DNA from: Deltaproteobacteria bacterium
GTDB lineage: Bacteria > Desulfobacterota > Dissulfuribacteria > Dissulfuribacterales > QOAL01
NCBI GenBank assembly: GCA_026992735.1
Contig: JALWYO010000114.1
Coordinates: 1 to 38,774 of the forward strand
DNA: 38,774 nt
Direction of reading: 5' to 3'
Within the stretch, counting starts at the first letter, position 1. Every line of letters begins with the position of its first letter. The translations under genes and the position numbers were made by a program. Positions 15,565 to 22,964 of this stretch are shown here, in pieces. The notes under the pieces are model-generated. The model was not told the DNA's origin. It ran no database searches and was given only the letters and a program-made list of their open reading frames with translations.

Positions 15565-16515
15565 ATGCTCAGGCTCGGATTGCTATTCGGAGGAAGATCA
15601 GCAGAACGCAAGGTTTCTCTTGCCGGGGCCATGGAAGTGGAAAAGGCCCTTGACAAGAACAGATACGAAGTTCATCGCTACGACGCGGCCACGGACATTC
15701 CCAGGCTTGTGGCTGATGCGGCCGATCTGGACTGCGTGTTCATCCTGCTGCACGGCAGGTACGGCGAAGACGGGACGGTCCAGGGAATGCTGGAACTGCT
15801 GGAACTGCCCTACCAGGGCTCAGGGGTTCTTGGCAGCGCCCTTGCCATGGATAAACACCTTTCCAAGGTGACGTACAGGGCATCAGGCATCCCCACGCCG
15901 GACTGGCTCCACGTTGACAGGGCATCCAGGCCCGCTGATGCTGAAATCGTTGAAAAAATAGGCCTGCCGTTCATCGTAAAGCCCTGCAACCAGGGGTCCA
16001 GCGTGGGCATAAAAATCATCAAGGCAAGGGAAGAGGCCAAAACCGCCATCCAGGAGGCATTCAAGTGGGACAGCGAGATCATCGCTGAAAAATTCATCAC
16101 CGGCCGGGAGATCACCGGGGGAGTCATAGGGCTGGACGACCTCAAGGCACTCCCAATAGTGGAAATAATACCAGACCCGGAGAAATACAAATTTTTTGAT
16201 TATGAAGCAAAATACAAGAAAGGGGCCACAACAGAGATATGCCCGGCAGAACTGCCAGAGGAGACAGCAAGAAAAGCTCAGAAAATTGCCATTAAGGCCC
16301 ACAGAGCACTGAAATTATCCGGCTACAGCCGCACAGACATGATTATTGACGAGTCAGGGCAGATATTTGCCATAGAAACCAACACCATTCCCGGGATGAC
16401 TCCCACAAGCCTGTTTCCCCAGGCAGCAGCGGCAGCGGGCCTTGATTTCAGCAGCCTCATAGACAGGCTTGTAGAGATGGCTATGCAGAGAAGCTGGAAG
16501 GAAGACAGAATATGA
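15565..16515 (+). CDS. ddl: D-alanine--D-alanine ligase
   Basis: Ddl joins two D-alanines with ATP for the peptidoglycan stem peptide, in the cytoplasm. The 316-residue ATP-grasp protein shows LLFGGRSAERKVSLAGA at the N-terminus, LHGRYGEDGTVQGMLELL, the ATP-grasp segment PFIVKPCNQGSSVGIKII, FDYEAKYKKG with the tyrosine typical of D-Ala-D-Ala (rather than D-lactate) ligases, and the terminal IETNTIPGMTPTSLFPQAA. The ATG at 15565 is preceded by GGAGAGG. It is divergent from the Nudix-Mla operon and is not in a mur/fts cluster, which suggests a stand-alone transcription unit. Confidence 0.96.
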   Translation: MLRLGLLFGGRSAERKVSLAGAMEVEKALDKNRYEVHRYDAATDIPRLVADAADLDCVFILLHGRYGEDGTVQGMLELLELPYQGSGVLGSALAMDKHLSKVTYRASGIPTPDWLHVDRASRPADAEIVEKIGLPFIVKPCNQGSSVGIKIIKAREEAKTAIQEAFKWDSEIIAEKFITGREITGGVIGLDDLKALPIVEIIPDPEKYKFFDYEAKYKKGATTEICPAELPEETARKAQKIAIKAHRALKLSGYSRTDMIIDESGQIFAIETNTIPGMTPTSLFPQAAAAAGLDFSSLIDRLVEMAMQRSWKEDRI

Positions 16516-16651
16516 GTAACTGTTCAGCGTATTAACGGTAATGCGGGTTCGTAAATGATCTTGTTTTCCCGTTCCGGTGAATAATTTCTTGTTTTTCTAA
16601 GTGGCACTCCAAAACAAGACCATTCACTATGCTGAATATGAATAGATACGA
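16516..16651. other. Gap after ddl with a weak inverted repeat
   Basis: The ddl-rarA convergent gap (16516-16825) contains no gene. Its first part holds an inverted pair, GATCTTGTTTT (16557-16567) and AAAACAAGACC (16611-16621), with a loop of 43 bases, too long for a classic terminator. The second part is occupied by MITE copy 2. Confidence 0.35.
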
Positions 16652-16659
16652 ATATGAGT

Positions 16660-16816
16660 GTAACTGATCACAGGCTTCAATGGGCTTTACTGTATATTTC
16701 CCTTTCTGTAAGCGCTTGCAGGGTGCCGCAGATGTAAGGCGGCGGGCGCGCAGTCGTACTCTCTGTACTTCAAACGCCCGCCAACACAGCAGATGCGGTG
16801 CCCTGCGAGCGCTTAC
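16660..16816 (-). mobile_element. MITE-like element, copy 2 (inverted relative to copy 1)
   Basis: This 157-base copy is the reverse complement of the element at 6653-6813. The 109-base palindrome is at 16708-16816 (GTAAGCGCTTGCAGGG ... CCCTGCGAGCGCTTAC) and the tail at 16660-16707 begins GTAACTGATCACAGG. It is flanked by ATATGAGT (16652-16659) and ATATGATT (16817-16824), an 8-base direct repeat with one mismatch. The outer inverted ends share GTAA. It sits just after the rarA stop codon, where its hairpin could act as a transcription barrier between convergent ddl and rarA. Differences from copy 1 are scattered substitutions and one indel in the tail. Confidence 0.8.
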
Positions 16817-16825
16817 ATATGATTC

Positions 16826-18163
16826 CTATTTTCCAGGACCAGAACGCCTCTGCGCCGCCCCCCTTCTCCTGGCAAGTATCTTTCTCCACTTGTCCAGCCT
16901 GTCCTTTATTGTGCGTTCATAGCCCCTGGTAGTAGGCTGGTAGTATATCCGGTTTCTGAGCTCAGATGGAAGGTACTCCTGTTCTACCACTGCATCAGGG
17001 TGGTCGTGTGCATACTTGTAACCCCTGCCGTATCCCAGGCCCTCCATCAGCTTGGTAGGGGCATTCCTGATGTGCAGCGGAACAGGCAGGCTCCCCAGCT
17101 TCCTTGCATCTGCCTGTGCCTGTCCAAGGGCCTTGTAAACCGCATTGCTCTTAGGGGCAGTTGCAAGGTATAAGGCTGACTGGGCCAGCGCCAGCTCTCC
17201 TTCGGGTTTCCCAAGAAAATCAAAGGCTGTCAGGGCATTAAGGGCCACTGTCAGGGCCTGTGGATCTGCATTGCCCACATCCTCGCTGGCGAACCTTACC
17301 ATTCGCCTGGCGACATAATGAGGGTCCTCTCCTGATGCCAGCATGCGGGCCAGCCAGTACAGTGCCGCATCAGGATCGCTACCTCTAAGGCTCTTGTGAA
17401 ATGCCGATATAAGATTGTAATGTTCATCCCCGTTCTTGTCATAGCGAAGGGCCTTTTGCTGAATTGCTTCTTCCACAAGCTCAATTGTGATAACACCGCC
17501 GCTGCCATCTGGCCGCCCAGACACTGCCAGCTCTGATGCCAGCTCCAGATAATTCAACAGGGTCCTGGCATCACCGTCGGCCCTGGCAATAATTACATTT
17601 CTTGCATCCTGATCTATGGTTATATCCAGCCTACCAAGGCCCCTTTCCCTGTCCTTCAGGGCCCTGTCAATCAGGGTAGAAAGGGCTGTCTTGTCAAGTG
17701 GCTTCAGGGTCAGCACCTGGCACCTGGACAGCAACGGAGATATTATCTCAAAAGATGGATTTTCAGTAGTGGCGCCAATTAGAGTTATAAGCCCGGATTC
17801 CACGTGGGGGAGGAAGGCATCCTGCTGGGCCTTGTTAAAACGGTGGATCTCGTCCACAAACAGGACCGTCCTGGCGCCACCCTGCTTGAGCCCTTCCTTT
17901 GCCTCCTGGATAATGGCCCTGAGCTCCTTTACTCCTGACAGCACGGCAGAAAAACTCACAAAATTGGCGTCCACGAGCCTTGCAAGAATACGCGCAAGCG
18001 TTGTCTTGCCGCAGCCAGGAGGCCCCCAGAGGATAATGGAGGGCAGCGTGCCCCTGGCCAGCAGGCTGTTCAATATCCTGTTCTCACCAAGAAGGTGATC
18101 CTGGCCTATGAACTCTTCAAGGGTCCTGGGCCTGAGCCTTTCAGCAAGAGGGACGTGTTTCAT
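16826..18163 (-). CDS. rarA: Replication-associated recombination protein A (RarA/MgsA AAA+ ATPase)
   Basis: RarA is a clamp-loader-like ATPase that acts at stalled replication forks. The 445-residue protein starts PLAERLRPRTLEEFIGQDHLL, with Walker A GPPGCGKT (47-54), Walker B DEIH (104-107), sensor 1 in IGATTENPSFE and sensor 2 in DGDARTLLNYLE. The C-terminal MgsA part includes YDKNGDEHYNLISAFHKSLRGSD split over two segments, and ends with GYGRGYKYAHDHPDA and the LP..L..R.YY..T..G.E motif. Its start overlaps the stop of the upstream symporter gene (ATGA), so the two are co-translated although functionally unrelated. Confidence 0.96.
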   Translation of the reverse strand: MKHVPLAERLRPRTLEEFIGQDHLLGENRILNSLLARGTLPSIILWGPPGCGKTTLARILARLVDANFVSFSAVLSGVKELRAIIQEAKEGLKQGGARTVLFVDEIHRFNKAQQDAFLPHVESGLITLIGATTENPSFEIISPLLSRCQVLTLKPLDKTALSTLIDRALKDRERGLGRLDITIDQDARNVIIARADGDARTLLNYLELASELAVSGRPDGSGGVITIELVEEAIQQKALRYDKNGDEHYNLISAFHKSLRGSDPDAALYWLARMLASGEDPHYVARRMVRFASEDVGNADPQALTVALNALTAFDFLGKPEGELALAQSALYLATAPKSNAVYKALGQAQADARKLGSLPVPLHIRNAPTKLMEGLGYGRGYKYAHDHPDAVVEQEYLPSELRNRIYYQPTTRGYERTIKDRLDKWRKILARRRGAAQRRSGPGK

Positions 18164-19659
18164 CCCTGTTTCTCCTTGAGATGCAGCATGTAATCATAGC
18201 GCCACGGCCTTTTAGTCAGCACAACCGCCACGATCAGGGTAAAGACAATCCAGTTAAGGCCTATCATTACTATGGCAAAACAGGAATACCCCCCGTAAGG
18301 CTTCTTGCAGTCAGCTATTATGTCTCCTGCCAGCATCAGGCCCAGCACAACAGGAATAAAAAAACGGATGAGATGCTCCCATATCCTGGGAAGATGGATA
18401 GAGGATACCGCGTTTATATGTAGCCTGAGCTTCTTTATGCCAAAAACCCATGCACCCAGGATACACTCAAGCAAACCTACTGTCACAAGGCCGTAATGAG
18501 TTAGCATGTGATCCACTATGTCCAGCCACAGCAGCCCGGCCCTCGTGGTAAAAACTGCTGATCCAATGAAGCCGAGGATACAAAGTGCGGTCACCACGAA
18601 CCGCCTGTTCAATGCAAACTTGTCCATTATGGCGGCGGCAAAGGCCTCTATAATAGAAATGGATGATGAAAGCCCTGCAACCACGAGGCTGGCAAAAAAG
18701 ATGATTCCGAATACCTGCCCTCCTGGCATGATACTCATGGCCTGGGGATATGCCACGAATGCCAGGCCTATGCTCTGGGAAACAACCTTGGCAACCGGGA
18801 GCCCCTTTGCATGCGCCATAAATCCAAGGACTGCAAACACCCCGAAACCTGCCATCAGCGAGAACATGCTGTTGATTACGCCGGTAAGCACCGCCCCCCT
18901 TGTCAAGTCTGCCTTGGCCGGAAGGTAGCTGGCATAGGCAACCATTATGCCGAACCCGAGGCTGAGCGTGAAAAATATCTGGCTGTACGCATCTATCCAT
19001 ACATTCAGCTTCGCAATCTTGGAAAAGTCGGGATACAGGTAGGCAGCAATGCCCTCGGATGCCCCGTCAAGGGTCAATGCCCAGATGACCAGCCCTGTTG
19101 TGATAACAAAGAGTATGGGCATGAATATCTTGTTGGCTATCTCAATGCCCCTGCCAATGCCCCTGAACACGATCAGCCAGTTCAGGAACCAGATAACAGC
19201 AGTAGAGATGAATACAGGTGCCCGGATGCCGCCCAGCTCCAGGGGGTTCTGGCTGAGCTGCAGGTACTGCTTGAAAAAAAAGTCATTGGGATCAGGCCCC
19301 CAGGCAAGACCGGCTGAATAAACGCAGTAATTCAGGCACCAGGCAATTATCACCGTGTAGTACAGCACTATGCCGAACATTACAAAGGTAACGGCCCACC
19401 AGCCCACGGCCTCGAACCTCCTGTCTATCCTGGCAAAGGCCAGAGGTGCCGATCCTCCACGCTCGTGCCCCATGGAAAATTCCAGCAGCAGCAGGGGAAT
19501 GCCCGCGGTCAGCAATGCCACAACATAGGGCACTAGAAACGCACCTCCACCGTACTGGTAAGCCATGTAACTGAAACGCCAGATATTTCCAAGGCCTATG
19601 GCCGAGCCCACTGCTGCAAGCACAAAACCGAGCTGGCTATTCCACTGTTCTCTTGCCAT
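18160..19659 (-). CDS. Sodium:neurotransmitter symporter family transporter (NSS/SNF, LeuT-like)
   Basis: This is an inner-membrane, sodium-driven importer, probably of an amino acid or related small molecule. The 499 residues form about 12 membrane helices. The N-terminus has the hallmark QLGFVLAAVGSAIGLGN followed by IWRFSYMAYQYGGGAFLVPY (TM1 unwound region and sodium site), and later LLLLEFSMGH. The ATG at 19659 has GGTGGAG upstream. It leads a two-gene unit with rarA. The 5' region contains an inverted repeat, AGGCAGG ... CCTGCCT (19725-19747), that might be a regulatory hairpin. The substrate is not evident from the sequence. Confidence 0.92.
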   Translation of the reverse strand: MAREQWNSQLGFVLAAVGSAIGLGNIWRFSYMAYQYGGGAFLVPYVVALLTAGIPLLLLEFSMGHERGGSAPLAFARIDRRFEAVGWWAVTFVMFGIVLYYTVIIAWCLNYCVYSAGLAWGPDPNDFFFKQYLQLSQNPLELGGIRAPVFISTAVIWFLNWLIVFRGIGRGIEIANKIFMPILFVITTGLVIWALTLDGASEGIAAYLYPDFSKIAKLNVWIDAYSQIFFTLSLGFGIMVAYASYLPAKADLTRGAVLTGVINSMFSLMAGFGVFAVLGFMAHAKGLPVAKVVSQSIGLAFVAYPQAMSIMPGGQVFGIIFFASLVVAGLSSSISIIEAFAAAIMDKFALNRRFVVTALCILGFIGSAVFTTRAGLLWLDIVDHMLTHYGLVTVGLLECILGAWVFGIKKLRLHINAVSSIHLPRIWEHLIRFFIPVVLGLMLAGDIIADCKKPYGGYSCFAIVMIGLNWIVFTLIVAVVLTKRPWRYDYMLHLKEKQG

Positions 19660-19992
19660 GTCTCCACCTTCCGCATCTGCCCACAGAACACCGCATTTTC
19701 TGTGCCATTGACCACTCGCATAACAGGCAGGGCCATGCCTCCTGCCTTACAGTCAAATCTCATTCAAGCAGACACAAAGTAAATGATCACGGGGCACTGC
19801 CGAGATTTGCTGTGCATTTCCCATTTTGTAAACAGGCGGTTATCTGCAAAAATAACGGCGATTACCCCGTAAGCAATTACACGATGATGGATTATTCCAC
19901 AGCCAAACCATGCTTTCAATTTAAAATTACATGCCTGATGAAATATCCGGGCCATATGAAACAACCACTTAACAGCAAATTGCCTGATGATG
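19660..19992. other. Gap upstream of the symporter gene, with one inverted repeat
   Basis: There is no gene in this stretch. A plus-strand open frame of 143 codons (19653-20084) crosses it, but it lacks a ribosome binding site, runs over the terminator and looks random. AGGCAGG (19725-19731) and CCTGCCT (19741-19747) form a hairpin about 65 bases upstream of the symporter start. I checked for glycine-riboswitch-like motifs and saw none. Confidence 0.4.
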
Positions 19993-20032
19993 AAAAAAAT
20001 ACCGCCTGCCCGTTATTTTTACAGGCAGGCGG
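19993..20032 (-). terminator. Intrinsic terminator of the cytochrome operon
   Basis: Read on the minus strand, CCGCCTGCC and GGCAGGCGG (20032-20002) form a perfect nine-base stem with a 13-base loop, followed directly by TATTTTTTTCA. It lies 33 bases after the stop of the 167-residue secreted protein gene at 20065, so it ends that operon. Confidence 0.85.
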
Positions 20033-20064
20033 CACAATTATCACCACATCCAGTCATGACCAGA

Positions 20065-20568
20065 CTAACAGCCCTCGAGTTTGACTGGTTCCTTGATCTT
20101 TATCCTTATACGCTGGTCCTTTTCCGGAGTGAAGGCCTTGTCTGGCTCAATTACTATAAGATTTGCGTTATCTTCGCCCAGCCACAGTACCACGGACTTT
20201 CTATCCTGAAACAGATCTTTCAAGGCATTCATACCGACAGGCAAATCATAGACACCGATCACCTTGCCTGTGCTCTTTCCCTGACCTGATATCTTCAGGA
20301 TTACAGAAGCACCCTCTTTTGCCGACATCTTGCCGCTGCCCTTCACTGCAACTGCAGAGAATTCGCCAGGCAGATCCTTTTGATTGCAGCTCTCCGGCTC
20401 CTTCAGGATATCCTTTAAAACAGGACAAGGGTCCTGCCCAGCCTGCACGGAGACAATTACCTGCCCCTTGCCGGAATGGGCTGCTTGCGCGGCTGGACAT
20501 AAAAACAAACTACCTGCCAGAAAGGCGAACAAAGCTGTCATGAAACATGATACAAGTCTGTTCCTCAT
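20065..20568 (-). CDS. Secreted protein of unknown function, coupled to a triheme cytochrome
   Basis: I do not recognise this 167-residue protein. It has a clear Sec signal peptide (hydrophobic stretch about residues 8-28, cleavage likely after AAQA or AQAA), so it is probably periplasmic. There is no CxxCH heme motif. Cysteines in the mature part are in DPCPV, ESCNQ and as the very last residue (LEGC). The body is rich in beta-prone segments (SVVLWLGEDNANLIVIE, QRIRIKIKEPVKL). Its ATG overlaps the stop of the cytochrome gene (ATGA) and the pair ends at an intrinsic terminator, so it probably works with the cytochrome as a partner, assembly or docking factor. That role is inference from context alone. 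Confidence 0.75.
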   Translation of the reverse strand: MRNRLVSCFMTALFAFLAGSLFLCPAAQAAHSGKGQVIVSVQAGQDPCPVLKDILKEPESCNQKDLPGEFSAVAVKGSGKMSAKEGASVILKISGQGKSTGKVIGVYDLPVGMNALKDLFQDRKSVVLWLGEDNANLIVIEPDKAFTPEKDQRIRIKIKEPVKLEGC

Positions 20569-21083
20569 TTTGCGGTCTCCTCCTTTCTGTTATGACAGCC
20601 CTTGCACGAAGTCGGTCCCGTGGGGCTGCCCTCTTTTTTCAGTTCCTTGTGACACTTGAGACACTGTCCATGAAAATGATTCTTGAGTTTTGCAGGGCCG
20701 CCTGTTGCATCCAGCTCTTTTTCCAGGAGTTTGCACTTGTCCATGCCGATGATATCCTTTTCTGTAGTGGCCCCGTTATGACAATTGGAGCATACGAAGC
20801 CGCCATCTTTTTTAAGGGCATCAATATGTGCTTTGTGTGAAAAATGCCTTACAGACTTCAGGTCTTTTTTCAGCCCTTTCATGTTGGGACACATTGCCTG
20901 AACATTTATATCCACGAATTCCGGAGGTCCATCCTTGACGCTGGTAGAGTTGCCTGCACCTGAAGCGTATGCCAGTACAGAAATACCTAATGCAATCACG
21001 GCTACCAGGCATATTCGCAATACAGATCTGGCATGAATCATTACATATCTCTTTTCATCTATTCTCTTTTCAGTTTTTTTCAT
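20565..21083 (-). CDS. Periplasmic triheme c-type cytochrome (class III / c7-like)
   Basis: This is an electron carrier in the periplasm. It has three heme-binding motifs: CSNCH (98-102), CLKCH (141-145) and CKGCH (160-164). Extra histidines in RHFSHKAH (80-86) and NHFHGQ (136-138) could be distal ligands, as in bis-histidine c3/c7 cytochromes of sulfate and metal reducers. A hydrophobic segment (about 22-40, ending VLAYASGAG) is a signal peptide or anchor with a long charged leader. The ATG at 21083 has a strong AAGGAGG nine bases upstream. An internal ATG at 21041 would give a more normal signal peptide. A further pair of cysteines (about 65 and 117) is not heme-linked. It is transcribed divergently from a membrane HTH gene. 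Confidence 0.88.
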   Translation of the reverse strand: MKKTEKRIDEKRYVMIHARSVLRICLVAVIALGISVLAYASGAGNSTSVKDGPPEFVDINVQAMCPNMKGLKKDLKSVRHFSHKAHIDALKKDGGFVCSNCHNGATTEKDIIGMDKCKLLEKELDATGGPAKLKNHFHGQCLKCHKELKKEGSPTGPTSCKGCHNRKEETAK

Positions 21084-21268
21084 CTCTTGTTCCTCCTTGA
21101 TTAATGATGTCCGTATTACAGGCTATCCACAGAATATTCTTCTCCCGGACACCACGACTGGCTGGACATTCATACACGGCGCCGTGCCGGAGTTTTCCGG
21201 CATGTATCTCATGTCCTGTCTTGACCTTATGTAACAGACATTGATAAAACAATGGACATAGGGTTAAA

Positions 21269-21301
21269 TATCTATAGATGTCTTGCTGACATAGATAGAC
21301 A
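21269..21301. promoter_or_regulatory. Operator-like inverted repeat between divergent cytochrome and HTH genes
   Basis: TATCTATAGATGTC, a five-base spacer TTGCT, and GACATAGATAGACA form a near-symmetrical inverted repeat (11 of 14 positions match). It lies in the 292-base gap between the cytochrome gene (start 21083, minus) and the HTH gene (start 21376, plus), about 75 bases before the latter. A dimeric HTH protein could bind it; the neighbouring regulator is the obvious candidate. No other gene is in this gap. Confidence 0.5.
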
Positions 21302-21375
21302 TGAATGCCGTCCTGCTGAATTTCTTTTTAATTACAGCAAACTATCACTGCATAGCTCTGAGGTAGACCGACATT

Positions 21376-22404
21376 ATGAACAATGGTGAAGATGCTCCCG
21401 GCATAGACTCCCGGCAGCTGCCAGCCACTGTAAATCTCAATGGCCAGAAGGTCAGAGAGATAAGAGAGGCAATGGGCCTGACACAGCTATATGTTGCCGT
21501 GGCTGTAGGGGTCACTTCAGATACCATTTCCAGGTGGGAAAACCGCCGCTATCCCAGCATAAAACGTGAAAACGCACTAAAGCTGGCGGAAATACTAGGG
21601 GTTGATATCTCTGAAATCCTGGAACAGGCCCCGGATAAAAAAGAAGGCCATGAGAACAATGTGCAAGAAGAGCAGGCCTGCTCATGCGGAGAAACAGGGG
21701 CAAAGGCCTCAGACGGTGGCAGCAAAGATATCCGCAGCCATCGAAACCGCATTCCCATGTTCTTCTGGGCTGCCTGTATCTTCATCGTTGTTGCCGCTGC
21801 AGCCGCTGCCTATTTACGCTTTCATCCTGTCCAGGCAAGCCTGGAGATAACGGCCAGAAGATATCTTCCAGAACATAGTGCCCCGGGCCAGATATTCCCG
21901 GTGGCCATCGACCTGTTTATCAGGCCCTCTGCGCAAAGAACCGTTTTGATCACTGACGGTGATGACATGGGAGTAAATATCCTGAAAGGCATGCCGGCCT
22001 TTACAAACCGGGACGACCTGGCAGTGAAATGGATTGCCCAGGGCAAATTTGGATACAAAAGATTCATCTACCTGGCCGCCATTGCCCAAAATGCATCAAT
22101 GAACCAGATTTCCACGTTTACCGGCACAATTACCCTGAAGGCTGGCAAGGCTACTTCTGTGCCGATTGAGGGCAACAACAGGATTATCGCAATGCCATTT
22201 TGCTGGGCTGACCTGAATGTTGACAGCATAATAAGTGACGAAGAAATACTTGATGCATACGACCTGCTATCGGGTGTAAAAGGTGCTGAAAATGTCCTGA
22301 AAGAAGTGGAGGCCTTGTGGTCTGCAGGAAGGTACAAATGGGACCAGCAGACACATTCGTTCCAGCCAGATCATCCAGATTCACAGCCTCCAGCCTCAAA
22401 ATGA
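21376..22404 (+). CDS. Membrane-anchored XRE-family HTH protein with periplasmic EF-hand-like loop
   Basis: The N-terminal XRE/Cro-type helix-turn-helix spans about residues 22-80 (VREIREAMGLTQLYVAVAVG, then TSDTISRWENRRYPSIKREN). A polar linker (85-125, with CSC) leads to one membrane helix (127-147, FFWAACIFIVVAAAAAAY). The remaining 195 residues should be periplasmic and contain a calcium-loop-like DLNVDSIISDEE (279-290), with acidic or Asn residues at positions 1, 3 and 5, Ile at 8 and Glu at 12. It thus looks like a one-component transmembrane regulator, broadly RodZ- or CadC-like in layout but not recognisably either. The ATG at 21376 has GAGGTAG upstream. It is divergent from a cytochrome operon and followed after 43 bases by a small secreted protein gene. 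Confidence 0.8.
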   Translation: MNNGEDAPGIDSRQLPATVNLNGQKVREIREAMGLTQLYVAVAVGVTSDTISRWENRRYPSIKRENALKLAEILGVDISEILEQAPDKKEGHENNVQEEQACSCGETGAKASDGGSKDIRSHRNRIPMFFWAACIFIVVAAAAAAYLRFHPVQASLEITARRYLPEHSAPGQIFPVAIDLFIRPSAQRTVLITDGDDMGVNILKGMPAFTNRDDLAVKWIAQGKFGYKRFIYLAAIAQNASMNQISTFTGTITLKAGKATSVPIEGNNRIIAMPFCWADLNVDSIISDEEILDAYDLLSGVKGAENVLKEVEALWSAGRYKWDQQTHSFQPDHPDSQPPASK

Positions 22405-22447
22405 TAAATTTCCGCAGTATCTGCATGAAAAATCCGGGAGAACAAAG

Positions 22448-22864
22448 ATGGAAATGGCAAATACAATACTAACAGAAGCAAGACCAGTCCTTTGCCTGAT
22501 GATATGCCTTGCCGTTTTCTGCCTGTTGCCTGAAGGCGCAGGGGCAGCACAGGTGAATGGAAAGATCAAGATGTCCAGAAATACGGCCAGGCTTCTGATA
22601 GATATAGTAGCACCGGCCCCAAAGACCATTATACTTACACTACACCTGCCTGAAGGCACAAAGGTCAGAAGCTGTAAACCAGCATTTACAAAGGCCGACC
22701 CCAAAAACAATGGGATCAACTGGCTCCTGACTGATGTCAGCCCAGGGAAACTAAAGATATCCTGCAAGTTGAACAGAAGAACAAAGGCATCCAGTCTAAG
22801 CGCCACGGCAAGATACAAGAACCCATCCAATGGAAACATGGAAGAAGTTTATCTGGAAAACTGA
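22448..22864 (+). CDS. Small secreted protein of unknown function
   Basis: I do not recognise this 138-residue protein. The N-terminus has a signal peptide (hydrophobic LCLMICLAVFCLLPEGAGAA, cleavage likely near residue 34). The mature part of about 100 residues is rich in lysine and beta-prone, with two cysteines (RSCKPAF, KISCKL) that could form a disulfide. Segments such as TIILTLHLPEGTKVRSCKPA and PGKLKISCKLNRR hint at an immunoglobulin-like or cohesin-like fold, which would fit an EF-hand/dockerin-type partner, but this is speculation. GGGAGAACAAAG precedes the ATG. It probably forms an operon with the membrane HTH gene. Confidence 0.65.
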   Translation: MEMANTILTEARPVLCLMICLAVFCLLPEGAGAAQVNGKIKMSRNTARLLIDIVAPAPKTIILTLHLPEGTKVRSCKPAFTKADPKNNGINWLLTDVSPGKLKISCKLNRRTKASSLSATARYKNPSNGNMEEVYLEN

Positions 22865-22905
22865 CCCGCCAGATTATCTCAATAATAGATATTTCAATAT
22901 ATGTA

Positions 22906-22926
22906 ATGCCGGCATATCCCCGGCAT
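22906..22926. promoter_or_regulatory. Palindromic hairpin upstream of the DUF47-PiT genes
   Basis: ATGCCGG and CCGGCAT form a seven-base stem around a seven-base loop in the 100-base gap after the small secreted protein. The left arm runs into a second overlap, so that ATGCCGGCAT is itself a 10-base palindrome. There is no T-tract, so it may be an operator or a processing hairpin rather than a terminator. Confidence 0.35.
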
Positions 22927-22964
22927 GAAAGATCGAGCAGCAACCTTTACGATGGAGGCGTAGC

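Noticed and set aside
15468-15656. Longer N-terminus for the Nudix hydrolase
   Set aside because: It would overlap the start of divergent ddl by about 90 bases, and the extra residues show no family similarity.
19660-19800. Glycine riboswitch in front of the symporter gene
   Set aside because: The hairpin at 19725-19747 lacks the conserved glycine aptamer sequence elements.
19653-20084. 143-codon plus-strand open frame upstream of the symporter
   Set aside because: No ribosome binding site; it crosses an intrinsic terminator and overlaps the convergent secreted-protein gene.
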